A stretch of 22,307 nt of DNA from CAIQJJ01 sp964606085 (lineage in GTDB: Bacteria; Chloroflexota; Anaerolineae; Anaerolineales; UBA4823): NCBI GenBank assembly GCA_964606085.1, contig CAZSFD010000085.1, forward strand, positions 1 through 22,307, read 5' to 3'. The notes under the pieces are model-generated. The model saw only the letters and a list, made by a program, of their open reading frames with translations. It ran no database searches and was not told where the DNA came from. The position numbers and the translations under genes were made by a program. Below are positions 1 to 6,543 of the stretch, piece by piece (the stretch's first letter is position 1; each line of letters starts with the position of its first letter).

Positions 1-49
1 GTTATTAATCTAAATTGGACTGGTTCTGTCTTGTATGTGATTTATGCAC

Positions 50-541
50 CTACTGATAAGATACTCCCGATGACATTTCAGCGACAAAATCTTTCACGGG
101 TACAATTTCAATGCCTACATCAATGATATCAAGTTTATGGAAGATGGTCATCTTCGCACAAACGTTATAAACCATGAAAGCATACTTGCCGAACTGAACT
201 TCTACCCCCACCCGCTTTTTGACAAAATCCATGTCTCGAAAAGCCCCTTTAGAGAGCATAACCGATTGATACCCACCAACATAATAACCTGTTGAGTACT
301 CACACATTTCTCGGTGGCTGCGCCACCCCAAATTCTCAAAGCATGCTTTGAATGCTTTGTTTAAGGCTGGAGGACTATACAGACGCTTACCTGGCATTGT
401 TTTTTCATGGCTGGTTTTTGTCTTATAGGGGCTGCTATTCACAGATGCGATAATCTCCTCAACCTGGCGTAGTTCATCGGCATAGTTTGTAGAAATCACT
501 TCATGTCCGCAGTTGAAAGAATAGATGCCAACGATCCTCAT
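50..541 (-). CDS. BglII/BstYI-type type II restriction endonuclease, short at the C-terminus
   Basis: Predicted to cut DNA at a GATC-cored palindrome. The 163-residue protein carries the active-site pattern of the BglII/BstYI family: Asp105, then nine residues on Glu114-Val-Gln116 in the string VEVQFGKYAF, the same D-x8-E-x-Q spacing as BglII (D84, E93, Q95, from memory). The Gln in place of the usual PD-(D/E)XK lysine is typical of this family. The start ATG at 541 overlaps the stop of the upstream methyltransferase by four bases (ATGA), so the two are probably translationally coupled. Only 47 residues follow Gln116; BstYI has roughly 70 and BglII more, so the protein stops early, just after SSGVSYQ at a TAG 49 bases from the window edge. 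It may be truncated or inactive. Family assignment is secure; activity is not. Confidence 0.85.
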   Translation of the reverse strand: MRIVGIYSFNCGHEVISTNYADELRQVEEIIASVNSSPYKTKTSHEKTMPGKRLYSPPALNKAFKACFENLGWRSHREMCEYSTGYYVGGYQSVMLSKGAFRDMDFVKKRVGVEVQFGKYAFMVYNVCAKMTIFHKLDIIDVGIEIVPVKDFVAEMSSGVSYQ

Positions 542-1530
542 TGATAAGCCTCCTCATCTTCTTCCAGCAATCTCCTTTGACTTATACCCTGCCACTCATC
601 GGGGATTTGCGATACCTTCTCTTTGCCAGTTGGCTCAAAAACCGGTGTACCCACCTTTCGATGTCGAAGATTGCCACTGAAATACGAATTTAAGCGTTCA
701 TGGGCAATGCGCACATATTCCGGTTCTTTTTCGCTGCCCATCCCGCGCCGGTTGTGCATAGCAGCGGCGATGAGTGACGAGCCTACGCCCGCAAAGGGGT
801 CGAACACCCAGTCGCCTTCGTTGGTAAGCGCCAAGACGCATCGCTCAACCAACTCGATGGGGAATTGACATGGATGGCAGGTCTTTTCGGGGTGGTTGGA
901 TTTTACGTTAGGAATGTCCCAGACTTCATCATCCCAATCCTGCGCAACAATTTCCCAAATATCTGTTGGATTTTTCCCTAATGGATTTCCAGACGGCTTG
1001 CCTTTATTTGGCCCTTTGAAATGTCTCTTACCAGGATATTTGGAAGGCACGCGCACCGGATCGAGGTTGAAAGTGTATTGATTCCCCTTGGTAAACCACA
1101 AAATAGTTTCATAGCGGCCCGAAAACCGCTTTGAGGCATGCAACCCATGTCCAAAACGCCAGATGATGCGGTTTCGCAAGCGCATCCCCAAATTTTTAAA
1201 GGTGTAGTAATAAAGGATATCTAACGGGTAGACTTCGCCATGGTCAACAAAATTTCCCACTTGCCAGCATAGGCTACCATCATCTCGCAGGACCCGGTAA
1301 AGTTGTGCAATAATTTGGGATTGTGCTTCCAAGTAATGTTCAATAGCCACCCGGTCTTCGTAATTTTTCCCCAGGTTGTAGGGAGGCGATGTAATGATGA
1401 GCTTTACTGTATTGTCTGGGATTTGCGCCAACAGATGATGGACATCTCCAGGGTATAGCACGAATTCTGCTGCCGGGGAAAATTGCTCATAGATAGGCTT
1501 AGGTGTTTGGAAGAAGGGCAAACTTAGCAT
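538..1530 (-). CDS. Type II DNA cytosine-N4 (or adenine-N6) methyltransferase, beta class
   Basis: Modification partner of the downstream endonuclease; transfers a methyl group from S-adenosylmethionine to an exocyclic amino group of its recognition site. The 330-residue protein has catalytic motif IV as SPPYN (residues 48-52) near the N-terminus and the AdoMet-binding motif I as DPFAGVGSS (244-252) near the C-terminus. That order defines beta-class amino methyltransferases. SPPY, rather than DPPY, favours N4-cytosine, as in M.BglII and M.BstYI. A HPxKxxxPxxFP segment at 213-224 and a variable region at about 155-210 (likely target recognition) are also present. Length is normal and the gene looks intact. 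The ATG at 1530 has only a distant GGAG (11 bases upstream). The exact methylated base is inferred, not seen. Confidence 0.9.
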   Translation of the reverse strand: MLSLPFFQTPKPIYEQFSPAAEFVLYPGDVHHLLAQIPDNTVKLIITSPPYNLGKNYEDRVAIEHYLEAQSQIIAQLYRVLRDDGSLCWQVGNFVDHGEVYPLDILYYYTFKNLGMRLRNRIIWRFGHGLHASKRFSGRYETILWFTKGNQYTFNLDPVRVPSKYPGKRHFKGPNKGKPSGNPLGKNPTDIWEIVAQDWDDEVWDIPNVKSNHPEKTCHPCQFPIELVERCVLALTNEGDWVFDPFAGVGSSLIAAAMHNRRGMGSEKEPEYVRIAHERLNSYFSGNLRHRKVGTPVFEPTGKEKVSQIPDEWQGISQRRLLEEDEEAYQ

Positions 1531-1552
1531 GGTTGAGGCAACTCCACGAGCA

Positions 1553-1581
1553 ATTTTACCCCGGCCCGGCGAAACTCAGAA
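1553..1581 (-). promoter_or_regulatory. Possible promoter of the restriction-modification pair
   Basis: On the minus strand, a TAAAAT -10 hexamer (1553-1558, 5 of 6 to consensus) lies 17 bases after a weak -35 hexamer TTCTGA (1576-1581, 3 of 6). It sits in the 160-base gap between asnS and the methyltransferase and would give a leader of about 16 bases. I see nothing else in that gap, including no C-protein operator or controller gene. Confidence 0.35.
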
Positions 1582-1690
1582 CGATTGTGCGGTTTTTGTG
1601 CTTTACGTTTGCTCTTCCAACCGATCAGTGGTAGCTGGCGGCGGTGTGGGCAAGAGCGCCGAAATTTCCGCATTACAGATCAAAGCGGCG

Positions 1691-3034
1691 CTATGGATAC
1701 ACACGTTTGATCGTGCGTGGGTACGGAATGGCCTCGCGGATATGTTCGATGCCGCACAGCCACGCCACCGTGCGTTCCACGCCCATGCCAAAGCCGGAGT
1801 GCGGCACACTGCCATATTTGCGCAGGTCGAGATACCACCGGAAGGCTTCCTCGGGCAGCTTGTGTTCGTGGATGCGCTGCAAGAGCAGATCGTGGCTGCT
1901 CATGCGCTCGCTGCCGCCGATGATTTCGCCATAGCCTTCGGGGGCCAGCAAATCCACGCTTTTGCACACTTCGGGGCGGCCCGGCCAGGGTTCCATGTAA
2001 AACGCCTTGACCTGGGTGGGGTAGCCATAGACCAGCACCGGCTTCTCGAAGCGGGCGGTCAGTTCGGTTTCGTGGGGTGAGCCAAAATCCATGCCCCATT
2101 CGATCTTGAGCAGTTCCTTCTTTTCGGGGTCGTCCGTTTCGGCAGCGATCTGCTGGATCATCGCCAGGGCATCGTCGTAAGAGATGCGTGGGAAAGGCGG
2201 GGCGATCTTTTCGAGGACGGCCGTATCGCGGGCCAGCGATTTTAGCTCGGCCTGGCGTTCACGCAGCACCCGCTGAACGATGTGCGTGACGAACTGCTCT
2301 TCCACTTCCATGAGTTGATCCAAATCACAGAAAGCGATTTCCGGCTCGACCATCCAGAACTCGGTCAGGTGGCGGCGGGTCTTCGACTTCTCAGCGCGGA
2401 AGGTGGGGCCGAAGCAGTAGACCTTGCCGAAGGCGAAGATGTTGGCCTCGTTGTAGAGCTGGCCGCTTTGCGCCAGGTACGCCTTGCCCTCGTCGAAGTA
2501 GGGCGTCTCGAACAGCGTGGTCGTGCCTTCGCAGGCGGCGGGCGTCAGAATCGGCGTATCCATATTGATGAAGCCGTTGGTATCGAACCACTCGCGGATG
2601 GCGGCGATGACGGTGGCGCGCACGCGCAAAATGGCCCACTGGCTGGGCATCCGCATCCACAAATGGCGGTGGTCGAGGGCAAAATCGGGGCCATGCTCTT
2701 TGAGCGCCATCGGGTAATCTTCGCCGGCGGTCTGAACAATTTGGACATCCTTGATGCCGATCTCGTAGCCACCGGGGATGCCCGGCGAACGCGGGTCGGC
2801 GCGCACACTGCCGCTGATCGCCACCGACGATTCCTGGGGGATGTGCGTCAGGGCGTCGAAGACATCTTCGGGCAGGTCATTCTTGAAGGCCACGCACTGC
2901 ACAAAGCCAGCGCCGTCGCGCACGAGCAAGAAAACCAGCTTGCCTTTGTGGGTGCGGTTGTACACCCACCCTTGCACGGTCACGTCCTGGCCGACGTAGG
3001 CGGAAATTTGGTCAACGCGGATGATGGGGGGCAT
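1691..3034 (-). CDS. asnS: Asparagine--tRNA ligase
   Basis: Charges tRNA-Asn with asparagine in the cytoplasm. The 447-residue protein has the class IIb layout: an N-terminal OB-fold anticodon-binding domain (about residues 1-105, with VTVQGWVYNRTHKGKLVFL), then the catalytic core. Motif 2 is around 208-231 (FGPTFRAEKSKTRRHLTEFW) and motif 3 around 414-422 (GFGMGVERT). The AsnRS-type residues in motif 2 and the lack of the large GAD insertion separate it from bacterial AspRS. The ATG at 3034 follows an AGGAG at a spacing of 6. It lies downstream of aspS on the same strand, across a repeat array and an assembly gap, so co-transcription is likely but not proven. Length and motifs are normal. 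Confidence 0.97.
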   Translation of the reverse strand: MPPIIRVDQISAYVGQDVTVQGWVYNRTHKGKLVFLLVRDGAGFVQCVAFKNDLPEDVFDALTHIPQESSVAISGSVRADPRSPGIPGGYEIGIKDVQIVQTAGEDYPMALKEHGPDFALDHRHLWMRMPSQWAILRVRATVIAAIREWFDTNGFINMDTPILTPAACEGTTTLFETPYFDEGKAYLAQSGQLYNEANIFAFGKVYCFGPTFRAEKSKTRRHLTEFWMVEPEIAFCDLDQLMEVEEQFVTHIVQRVLRERQAELKSLARDTAVLEKIAPPFPRISYDDALAMIQQIAAETDDPEKKELLKIEWGMDFGSPHETELTARFEKPVLVYGYPTQVKAFYMEPWPGRPEVCKSVDLLAPEGYGEIIGGSERMSSHDLLLQRIHEHKLPEEAFRWYLDLRKYGSVPHSGFGMGVERTVAWLCGIEHIREAIPYPRTIKRVYP

Positions 3035-3061
3035 GGGGAACTCCTGGGTAAGGCGGTATTG

Positions 3062-3283
3062 GTTATTCGATACTCGTTATTCGACACTCGTTATTCGATA
3101 CTCGTTATTCGATACTCGTTATTCGATANNNNNNNNNNNNNNNNNNNNNNNNNNNNNNNNNNNNNNNNNNNNNNNNNNNNNNNNNNNNNNNNNNNNNNNN
3201 NNNNNNNNNNNNNNNNNNNNNNNNNNNNTCGTTATTCGACACTCGTTATTCGATACTCGTTATTCGATACTCGTTATTCGATA
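3062..3283. repeat. 14-bp tandem repeat array interrupted by an assembly gap
   Basis: Units of GTTATTCGATACTC, with an occasional C in place of T (GACACTC), run head to tail from 3062 to the gap and resume from 3229 to 3283. At least seven full copies plus partial ones are visible. There are no unique spacers, so it is a simple satellite, not a CRISPR array. It lies in the aspS-asnS interval, which contains no gene. The true copy number is unknown because of the gap. Confidence 0.95.
3129..3228. other. Run of 100 N (scaffold gap)
   Basis: Exactly 100 undetermined bases, the conventional placeholder length, flanked on both sides by the same tandem repeat. The gap was probably caused by failure to assemble through the repeat; its real size is unknown. 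Confidence 0.98.
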
Positions 3284-3320
3284 GCAGTTATTGGAGAAAG
3301 TCATCGAATAGCAATGTACC

Positions 3321-3391
3321 AAATAACGAATAACGAATAACGAATAACGAATGATCGAATATCGAATATCGAATGACCAATCATCGAATAA
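3321..3391. repeat. Inverted companion of the tandem repeat (7-bp period)
   Basis: Copies of ATAACGA and related ATCGAAT units form the reverse complement of the GTTATTCG units at 3062-3283, so the two clusters could pair into a long hairpin. The cluster runs into aspS: the last three codons and the stop of aspS (Val-Ile-Arg-stop, GTTATTCGATGA) are repeat sequence. Confidence 0.85.
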
Positions 3392-5141
3392 CAAGATGTA
3401 ATTCTCTCAACTGCTTCGCATCCGCCGCGGAGGGCGCATCGGCCATCACATCGCGGGCGGCCTGGTTCTTGGGGAAGGGGATGACCTCGCGGATATTGGG
3501 TTCGTCGGCGAAGAGCATCACCAGGCGGTCAATGCCGGGGGCCATACCGCCGTGCGGCGGTGCGCCATAGCTGAAGGCTTCGATCAGGTGGCCGAACTTG
3601 TGCTGGATTTCGTCTTCGTCCAGGCCGAGCAGCTCGAACACTTTATATTGTATGTCACCGCGGTGGATACGGATAGACCCCGAGGCCAGTTCGTAGCCGT
3701 TGCAGACCATATCATAGGCATCCGAAAGGATCGAGCCGGGATCGGTGGCGAAGCGGTCAATATGCTCCATGCGCGGCATGGTGAAGGGGTGATGGGCGGC
3801 GTCCCACTTCTTCTCTTCCTCATTCCACTCGAACATGGGGAAATCCACCACCCAGGCGAAGGCCAACATGCTCTTGTCGGCCAGGTTCAGGCGGTCGCGG
3901 AAGAGCAGGCGCAGTTGGCCGAGTGCCTTATTAGCCACGGCTTTCTGATCGGCCACGAACATCAGCATATCACCTTCTTTGGCCCCGGTCTTCTGACGCA
4001 ACCGGGCTACTTCGGCCTCGCTGACGAACTTGGCCCCGCTGCCCTTGAGACCATCAGCGGCCAGCCCCAGCGTGACCAGTCCTTTTGCGCCCAGCCCCTT
4101 GACGAATTCCACCAGGTCATCCTGCTCTTTGCGGCTGTACCCGGCGCAGCCCGGCGCAACGATGCACTTGATCACGCCGCCGCTGCCCAGCGCCCCCTGG
4201 AAAACCTTGAACTCGCTCTGGGCGAAAATCTCGCCCACATCGGCCAATTCCATGCCGAAACGCAGGTCGGGCTTGTCCACGCCGAAGCGATCCATCACCT
4301 CGCCATGCGAAAACTTGGGCCAGGGCGAACTGAGCAGGTGCTTGTGCGGCACGATTTCAGCCACCATGGCCGTAAACAGGCCCTCCACCATCGCCAAAAT
4401 GTCGTCGCGATGGACGTAAGACATTTCCAGGTCGAGCTGCGTAAATTCGGGCTGGCGGTCGCCGCGCAGGTCTTCGTCACGGAAGCAGCGGGCGATCTGG
4501 AAATAACGTTCCACGCCGCCCACCATCAGCAACTGCTTGAGCTGCTGCGGCGATTGCGGCAGGGCGTAAAACTCGCCAGGGTGTACGCGCGATGGCACGA
4601 GGTAGTCGCGCGCGCCTTCGGGCGTGGTCTTGAACAAAATCGGCGTCTCGACCTCGATGAAGCCTTCTTTATCCAAATAATCGCGCATGAACTTGACCAC
4701 CTGATGGCGCAGAACCAGGTTCTTTGCCATACGCGGGCGGCGCAGGTCAAGGTAGCGGTATTTCAGGCGCAGGTTTTCGTCGGTGTCGTCTTCTTTGTTG
4801 ATGGCGAAGGGCGGGGTTTTGGCCGCGTTGAGGATGGTCAGGTGGCGGGCAGAAACCTCGATCTCGCCGGTGGGCAGGTTGGGGTTTTGCATGTCCGCCG
4901 GGCGCGGCTCCACCACGCCTTCCACCTGGATCACCCACTCCGAGCGCACGTCGGCGATGGCATCATGCACTTCGGCGTTGATATCGGGGTTGGCAACGAT
5001 TTGGGTGATGCCGTAGCGGTCGCGCAGGTCAATGAATACCAGCCCGCCGTGGTCGCGGCGGCGATGCACCCAGCCCGCCAGCGTGACGGTCTGGCCGTTG
5101 TGGGCGGAACGCAGTTCTCCGCAGGTGTGAGTCTTGTACAT
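3381..5141 (-). CDS. aspS: Aspartate--tRNA ligase, bacterial type
   Basis: Charges tRNA-Asp, and possibly tRNA-Asn, with aspartate. At 586 residues it has the normal bacterial length, which includes the GAD insertion domain. The OB-fold anticodon domain is at about 1-105, motif 2 starts at 220 (FRDEDLRGDRQPEF) and motif 3 is near 536 (GIDRLVML). The anticodon-domain loop reads RRRDHGGL with His31. From memory, mutational work on Pseudomonas aeruginosa AspRS linked His at this position to non-discriminating enzymes, whereas E. coli has Leu. The ATG at 5141 follows GGAGG at a spacing of 5. The C-terminal Val-Ile-Arg is encoded by the neighbouring repeat. Upstream lie a promoter, a leader peptide and a terminator hairpin, so expression is probably attenuated according to Asp/Asn-tRNA charging. 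Confidence 0.97.
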   Translation of the reverse strand: MYKTHTCGELRSAHNGQTVTLAGWVHRRRDHGGLVFIDLRDRYGITQIVANPDINAEVHDAIADVRSEWVIQVEGVVEPRPADMQNPNLPTGEIEVSARHLTILNAAKTPPFAINKEDDTDENLRLKYRYLDLRRPRMAKNLVLRHQVVKFMRDYLDKEGFIEVETPILFKTTPEGARDYLVPSRVHPGEFYALPQSPQQLKQLLMVGGVERYFQIARCFRDEDLRGDRQPEFTQLDLEMSYVHRDDILAMVEGLFTAMVAEIVPHKHLLSSPWPKFSHGEVMDRFGVDKPDLRFGMELADVGEIFAQSEFKVFQGALGSGGVIKCIVAPGCAGYSRKEQDDLVEFVKGLGAKGLVTLGLAADGLKGSGAKFVSEAEVARLRQKTGAKEGDMLMFVADQKAVANKALGQLRLLFRDRLNLADKSMLAFAWVVDFPMFEWNEEEKKWDAAHHPFTMPRMEHIDRFATDPGSILSDAYDMVCNGYELASGSIRIHRGDIQYKVFELLGLDEDEIQHKFGHLIEAFSYGAPPHGGMAPGIDRLVMLFADEPNIREVIPFPKNQAARDVMADAPSAADAKQLRELHLVIR

Positions 5142-5160
5142 GATGGCCTCCTTGGCGCAA

Positions 5161-5201
5161 GAAAATAAAAAATCGCCCGGCTTCGTGGCTTCGGGCGATT
5201 T
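5161..5201 (-). terminator. Intrinsic terminator in the aspS leader (attenuator)
   Basis: On the minus strand AAATCGCCCG (5201-5192) and CGGGCGATTT (5179-5170) form a perfect 10-bp stem with a 12-base loop, followed by TTTATTTTC (5169-5161). It stands only a few bases before the aspS ribosome-binding site, well inside the leader rather than after a gene. The 5' arm can instead pair with TCGGGCGA at 5243-5236 (8 perfect pairs, with further GAG/CTC and GGT/ACC pairing possible), giving a mutually exclusive antiterminator. Confidence 0.8.
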
Positions 5202-5243
5202 GAGATCAGGGTGTGTTTTGGCAGCGCTTACCCTCTCGCCCGA
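5191..5243 (-). promoter_or_regulatory. Antiterminator pairing region of the aspS leader
   Basis: TCGGGCGA (5243-5236) is exactly complementary to TCGCCCGA (5198-5191), which is the 5' arm of the terminator. The alternative stem can be extended by GAG/CTC and GGT/ACC pairs across small bulges, so it could compete with the 10-bp terminator stem. Confidence 0.65.
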
Positions 5244-5305
5244 TGGGGAGCATGATCATTATCATCGTTATTATTGGCGAAAGGGATAACCGATTTGTTG
5301 AACAT
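5228..5305 (-). CDS. Candidate aspS leader peptide, 25 residues, Asn/Asp-rich
   Basis: A small reading frame between the aspS promoter and the leader terminator. The ATG at 5305 is preceded by GGAG (5315-5312) at an ideal spacing of 6; an overlapping ATG four bases earlier is too close to that site and its frame hits TAA-TAA. Codons 11-17 read Asn-Asn-Asn-Asp-Asp-Asn-Asp (AAT AAT AAC GAT GAT AAT GAT), and codon 3 is also Asn, so 8 of 25 residues are those charged by the two downstream ligases. The last codons (CAT CGG GCG AGA, then GGG and TAA) overlap the antiterminator arm at 5243-5236. A ribosome stalled on the Asn/Asp run would leave that arm free, while one reaching the stop would cover it. 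The peptide probably has no other function. The frame, codons and pairing are seen directly; the regulatory role is inferred. Confidence 0.7.
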   Translation of the reverse strand: MFNKSVIPFANNNDDNDHAPHRARG

Positions 5306-5327
5306 TCATGGCTCCGAAATTGGGGCG

Positions 5328-5355
5328 ATTATACTCCAAGTTCATGGGGAGGCAA
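5328..5355 (-). promoter_or_regulatory. aspS promoter
   Basis: A perfect TATAAT -10 (5333-5328) with TTGCCT as -35 (5355-5350, 4 of 6) and a 16-base spacer, on the minus strand. The -35 overlaps the last codons of the upstream M28 gene. The predicted transcript starts near 5321 and has a leader of about 180 bases before aspS. Confidence 0.75.
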
Positions 5356-6229
5356 CCAGGAACTTCGCCAGCCACGCCTGCACCGTATCGCCCACGGCAT
5401 CCAGGCTCGCGGCAGAAACCTTGTCCAGCGTATCTTCGCTGGTGTGCCAGTATGGATAGTCAAAGTCAATGATGTCCAGCGCGGGGATGCCCGCATCGCG
5501 AAACGGGATGTGATCATCGAGCATACGATACTTGGGCTGGTCAATGAACTGGGTATAACCCAACTCGGCAGCCTGCGCCCAGATTTGATCGCTGAGATCG
5601 GCATCCGAATTTTTCTCGCGGTAGATGTTGAGATCGGCGTCACCGATCATATCCACGATCACGGCGGCGTCGGGCTTATCCACATCGCCCTGGAATTGCT
5701 GCGCAAAGGCAAGTGAACCGAGAATCCAATCCCACCCTGCGATGCGGCCATTATCCTCGGCATCGAAGAAAACCAGCCACACCTGGCCCGGCGTGTCCGC
5801 GGGAAGCACACGCGCCAACTCTAGCAGCACGGCCACGCCCGAAGCGCCATCGTTAGCGCCTGGCACGGGTTGCGTCTGCTTCAGCGGGTCGGGGTCGTGA
5901 TCGGCCAGGAAGCGCGAGTCGTAGTGCGCCCCCAGCAGCACCCACAGATGTCCACTGCCACGCCGGGCGGCCACGTTGCGAATCACCACCTCGCCGTGCG
6001 GCGACTCAACGATCTCCACCGACCAATTGGCTTTTTCCAGTTCACCCACCAACCAGGCCACCATCTGCGCATGAGCTTCGCTGCCCACGGTGCGCGGCCC
6101 AAAAGCCATTTGCGTTTCGACATGCTGCAAAGCCCGCTGCCCGTCAAATTGCGCGGGCGCGGCGGGCTGGCAACTGAATAAGAAAATTCCAATCCAAAAC
6201 AAACCCAGGATATGTTGTGTTTTCTTCAT
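5342..6229 (-). CDS. M28-family zinc peptidase / glutaminyl-cyclase-like lipoprotein
   Basis: Predicted extracytoplasmic metalloenzyme of the M28 fold, either an aminopeptidase or a glutaminyl-peptide cyclotransferase relative. Numbering from the ATG at 6229 (295 residues), the N-terminus is a lipoprotein signal ending LFSC with the lipidated Cys at 20. Candidate zinc and catalytic residues follow in M28 order: His102 (GAHYDS), Asp127 (GANDGAS), Glu158 (FFDAEDN), Asp193 (IVDMIGD) and His262 (YWHTSED). The DDHIPF segment (238-243) resembles the corresponding stretch of glutaminyl cyclases. An in-frame ATG at 6247 would add six residues but has no ribosome site and spoils the signal peptide. 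It is preceded by a palindromic repeat and followed by the aspS promoter, so it is probably transcribed separately from aspS. The substrate is unknown. Confidence 0.88.
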   Translation of the reverse strand: MKKTQHILGLFWIGIFLFSCQPAAPAQFDGQRALQHVETQMAFGPRTVGSEAHAQMVAWLVGELEKANWSVEIVESPHGEVVIRNVAARRGSGHLWVLLGAHYDSRFLADHDPDPLKQTQPVPGANDGASGVAVLLELARVLPADTPGQVWLVFFDAEDNGRIAGWDWILGSLAFAQQFQGDVDKPDAAVIVDMIGDADLNIYREKNSDADLSDQIWAQAAELGYTQFIDQPKYRMLDDHIPFRDAGIPALDIIDFDYPYWHTSEDTLDKVSAASLDAVGDTVQAWLAKFLVASP

Positions 6230-6251
6230 TGGGCTGACAATCCTCATCTGC

Positions 6252-6301
6252 CGTGGCGCAAATCTCTGATTTGCCCTTGCAAGTCGGAGACTTGCGCCAC
6301 A
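6252..6301. repeat. Intergenic palindromic repeat (REP/MITE-like)
   Basis: Two 22-base arms (6252-6273 and 6280-6301) are reverse complements with four differences, all transitions that still allow G-U pairing on one strand. The arms contain GTGGCGCAA and TCTC and are separated by a 6-base loop. The element fills most of the gap between the HIT remnant and the M28 gene and may end transcription there. Confidence 0.85.
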
Positions 6302-6308
6302 AAGCTGG

Positions 6309-6543
6309 CTAAGAATCAGAGGTCAAATGATAGTGCATCTGCCCCACGTCCTGATACGCCCCGCCGTTGACAATCAGGCGGTAGCCCGTTTCGAGCAACC
6401 CCAACTCAGCCACCAATTCCTGCGCCACCCGGATGATCGCGTGCAAGACGGGGTAATCGGCGGGCTGCAGGCTAGCGAATCATTTTCGCGCCCATGGGGC
6501 TTTTGGCAATCGCAAACAACCAGCGGGCCAGCGGGCGCTTCAT
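6309..6543 (-). pseudogene. HIT-family (histidine triad) gene with internal deletion
   Basis: Two out-of-frame pieces of one gene. From the ATG at 6543 the frame reads MKRPLARWLFAIAKSPMGAK, then MIR and a TAG. In another frame the sequence resumes with FASLQPADYPVLHAI, continues to TGYRLIVNGGAYQDVG, and ends QMHYHLTSDS with a TAG at 6309. The second part matches the C-terminal half of HIT nucleotide-binding/hydrolase proteins; the HxH of the histidine triad survives as MHYH. Intact relatives carry about 40 residues between the two pieces, including the central strand and nucleotide-binding part, so I infer a deletion of roughly 120-130 bases with a frameshift at about 6480. The start overlaps the DUF1349 stop (ATGA), showing it was once the last gene of that operon. 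An assembly error is the alternative. Confidence 0.75.

Noticed and set aside
3062..3283. CRISPR array
   Set aside because: The repeats are contiguous 14-mers with no unique spacers, and no cas gene is nearby.
2282..3340. Plus-strand open frame across the asnS start and the repeat array
   Set aside because: Antisense of asnS joined to repeat and N sequence; the translated repeat (RYSLFDTRYS units) is not protein-like.
3552..5168. Long plus-strand open frame (about 538 codons) across the aspS region
   Set aside because: It is the antisense of aspS, kept open by GC-biased third positions. It has no recognisable domain or ribosome site, and the minus-strand product is a clear AspRS.
5303..5309. 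First of two overlapping ATGs as the leader-peptide start
   Set aside because: It is only two bases from the GGAG, and its frame ends after 12 codons at TAA-TAA without reaching the Asn/Asp run; the second ATG has ideal spacing.
5141..5330. T-box riboswitch upstream of aspS
   Set aside because: I find no T-box consensus (TGGNACCGCG-like) or stem I features. The leader peptide with competing stems explains the terminator better.
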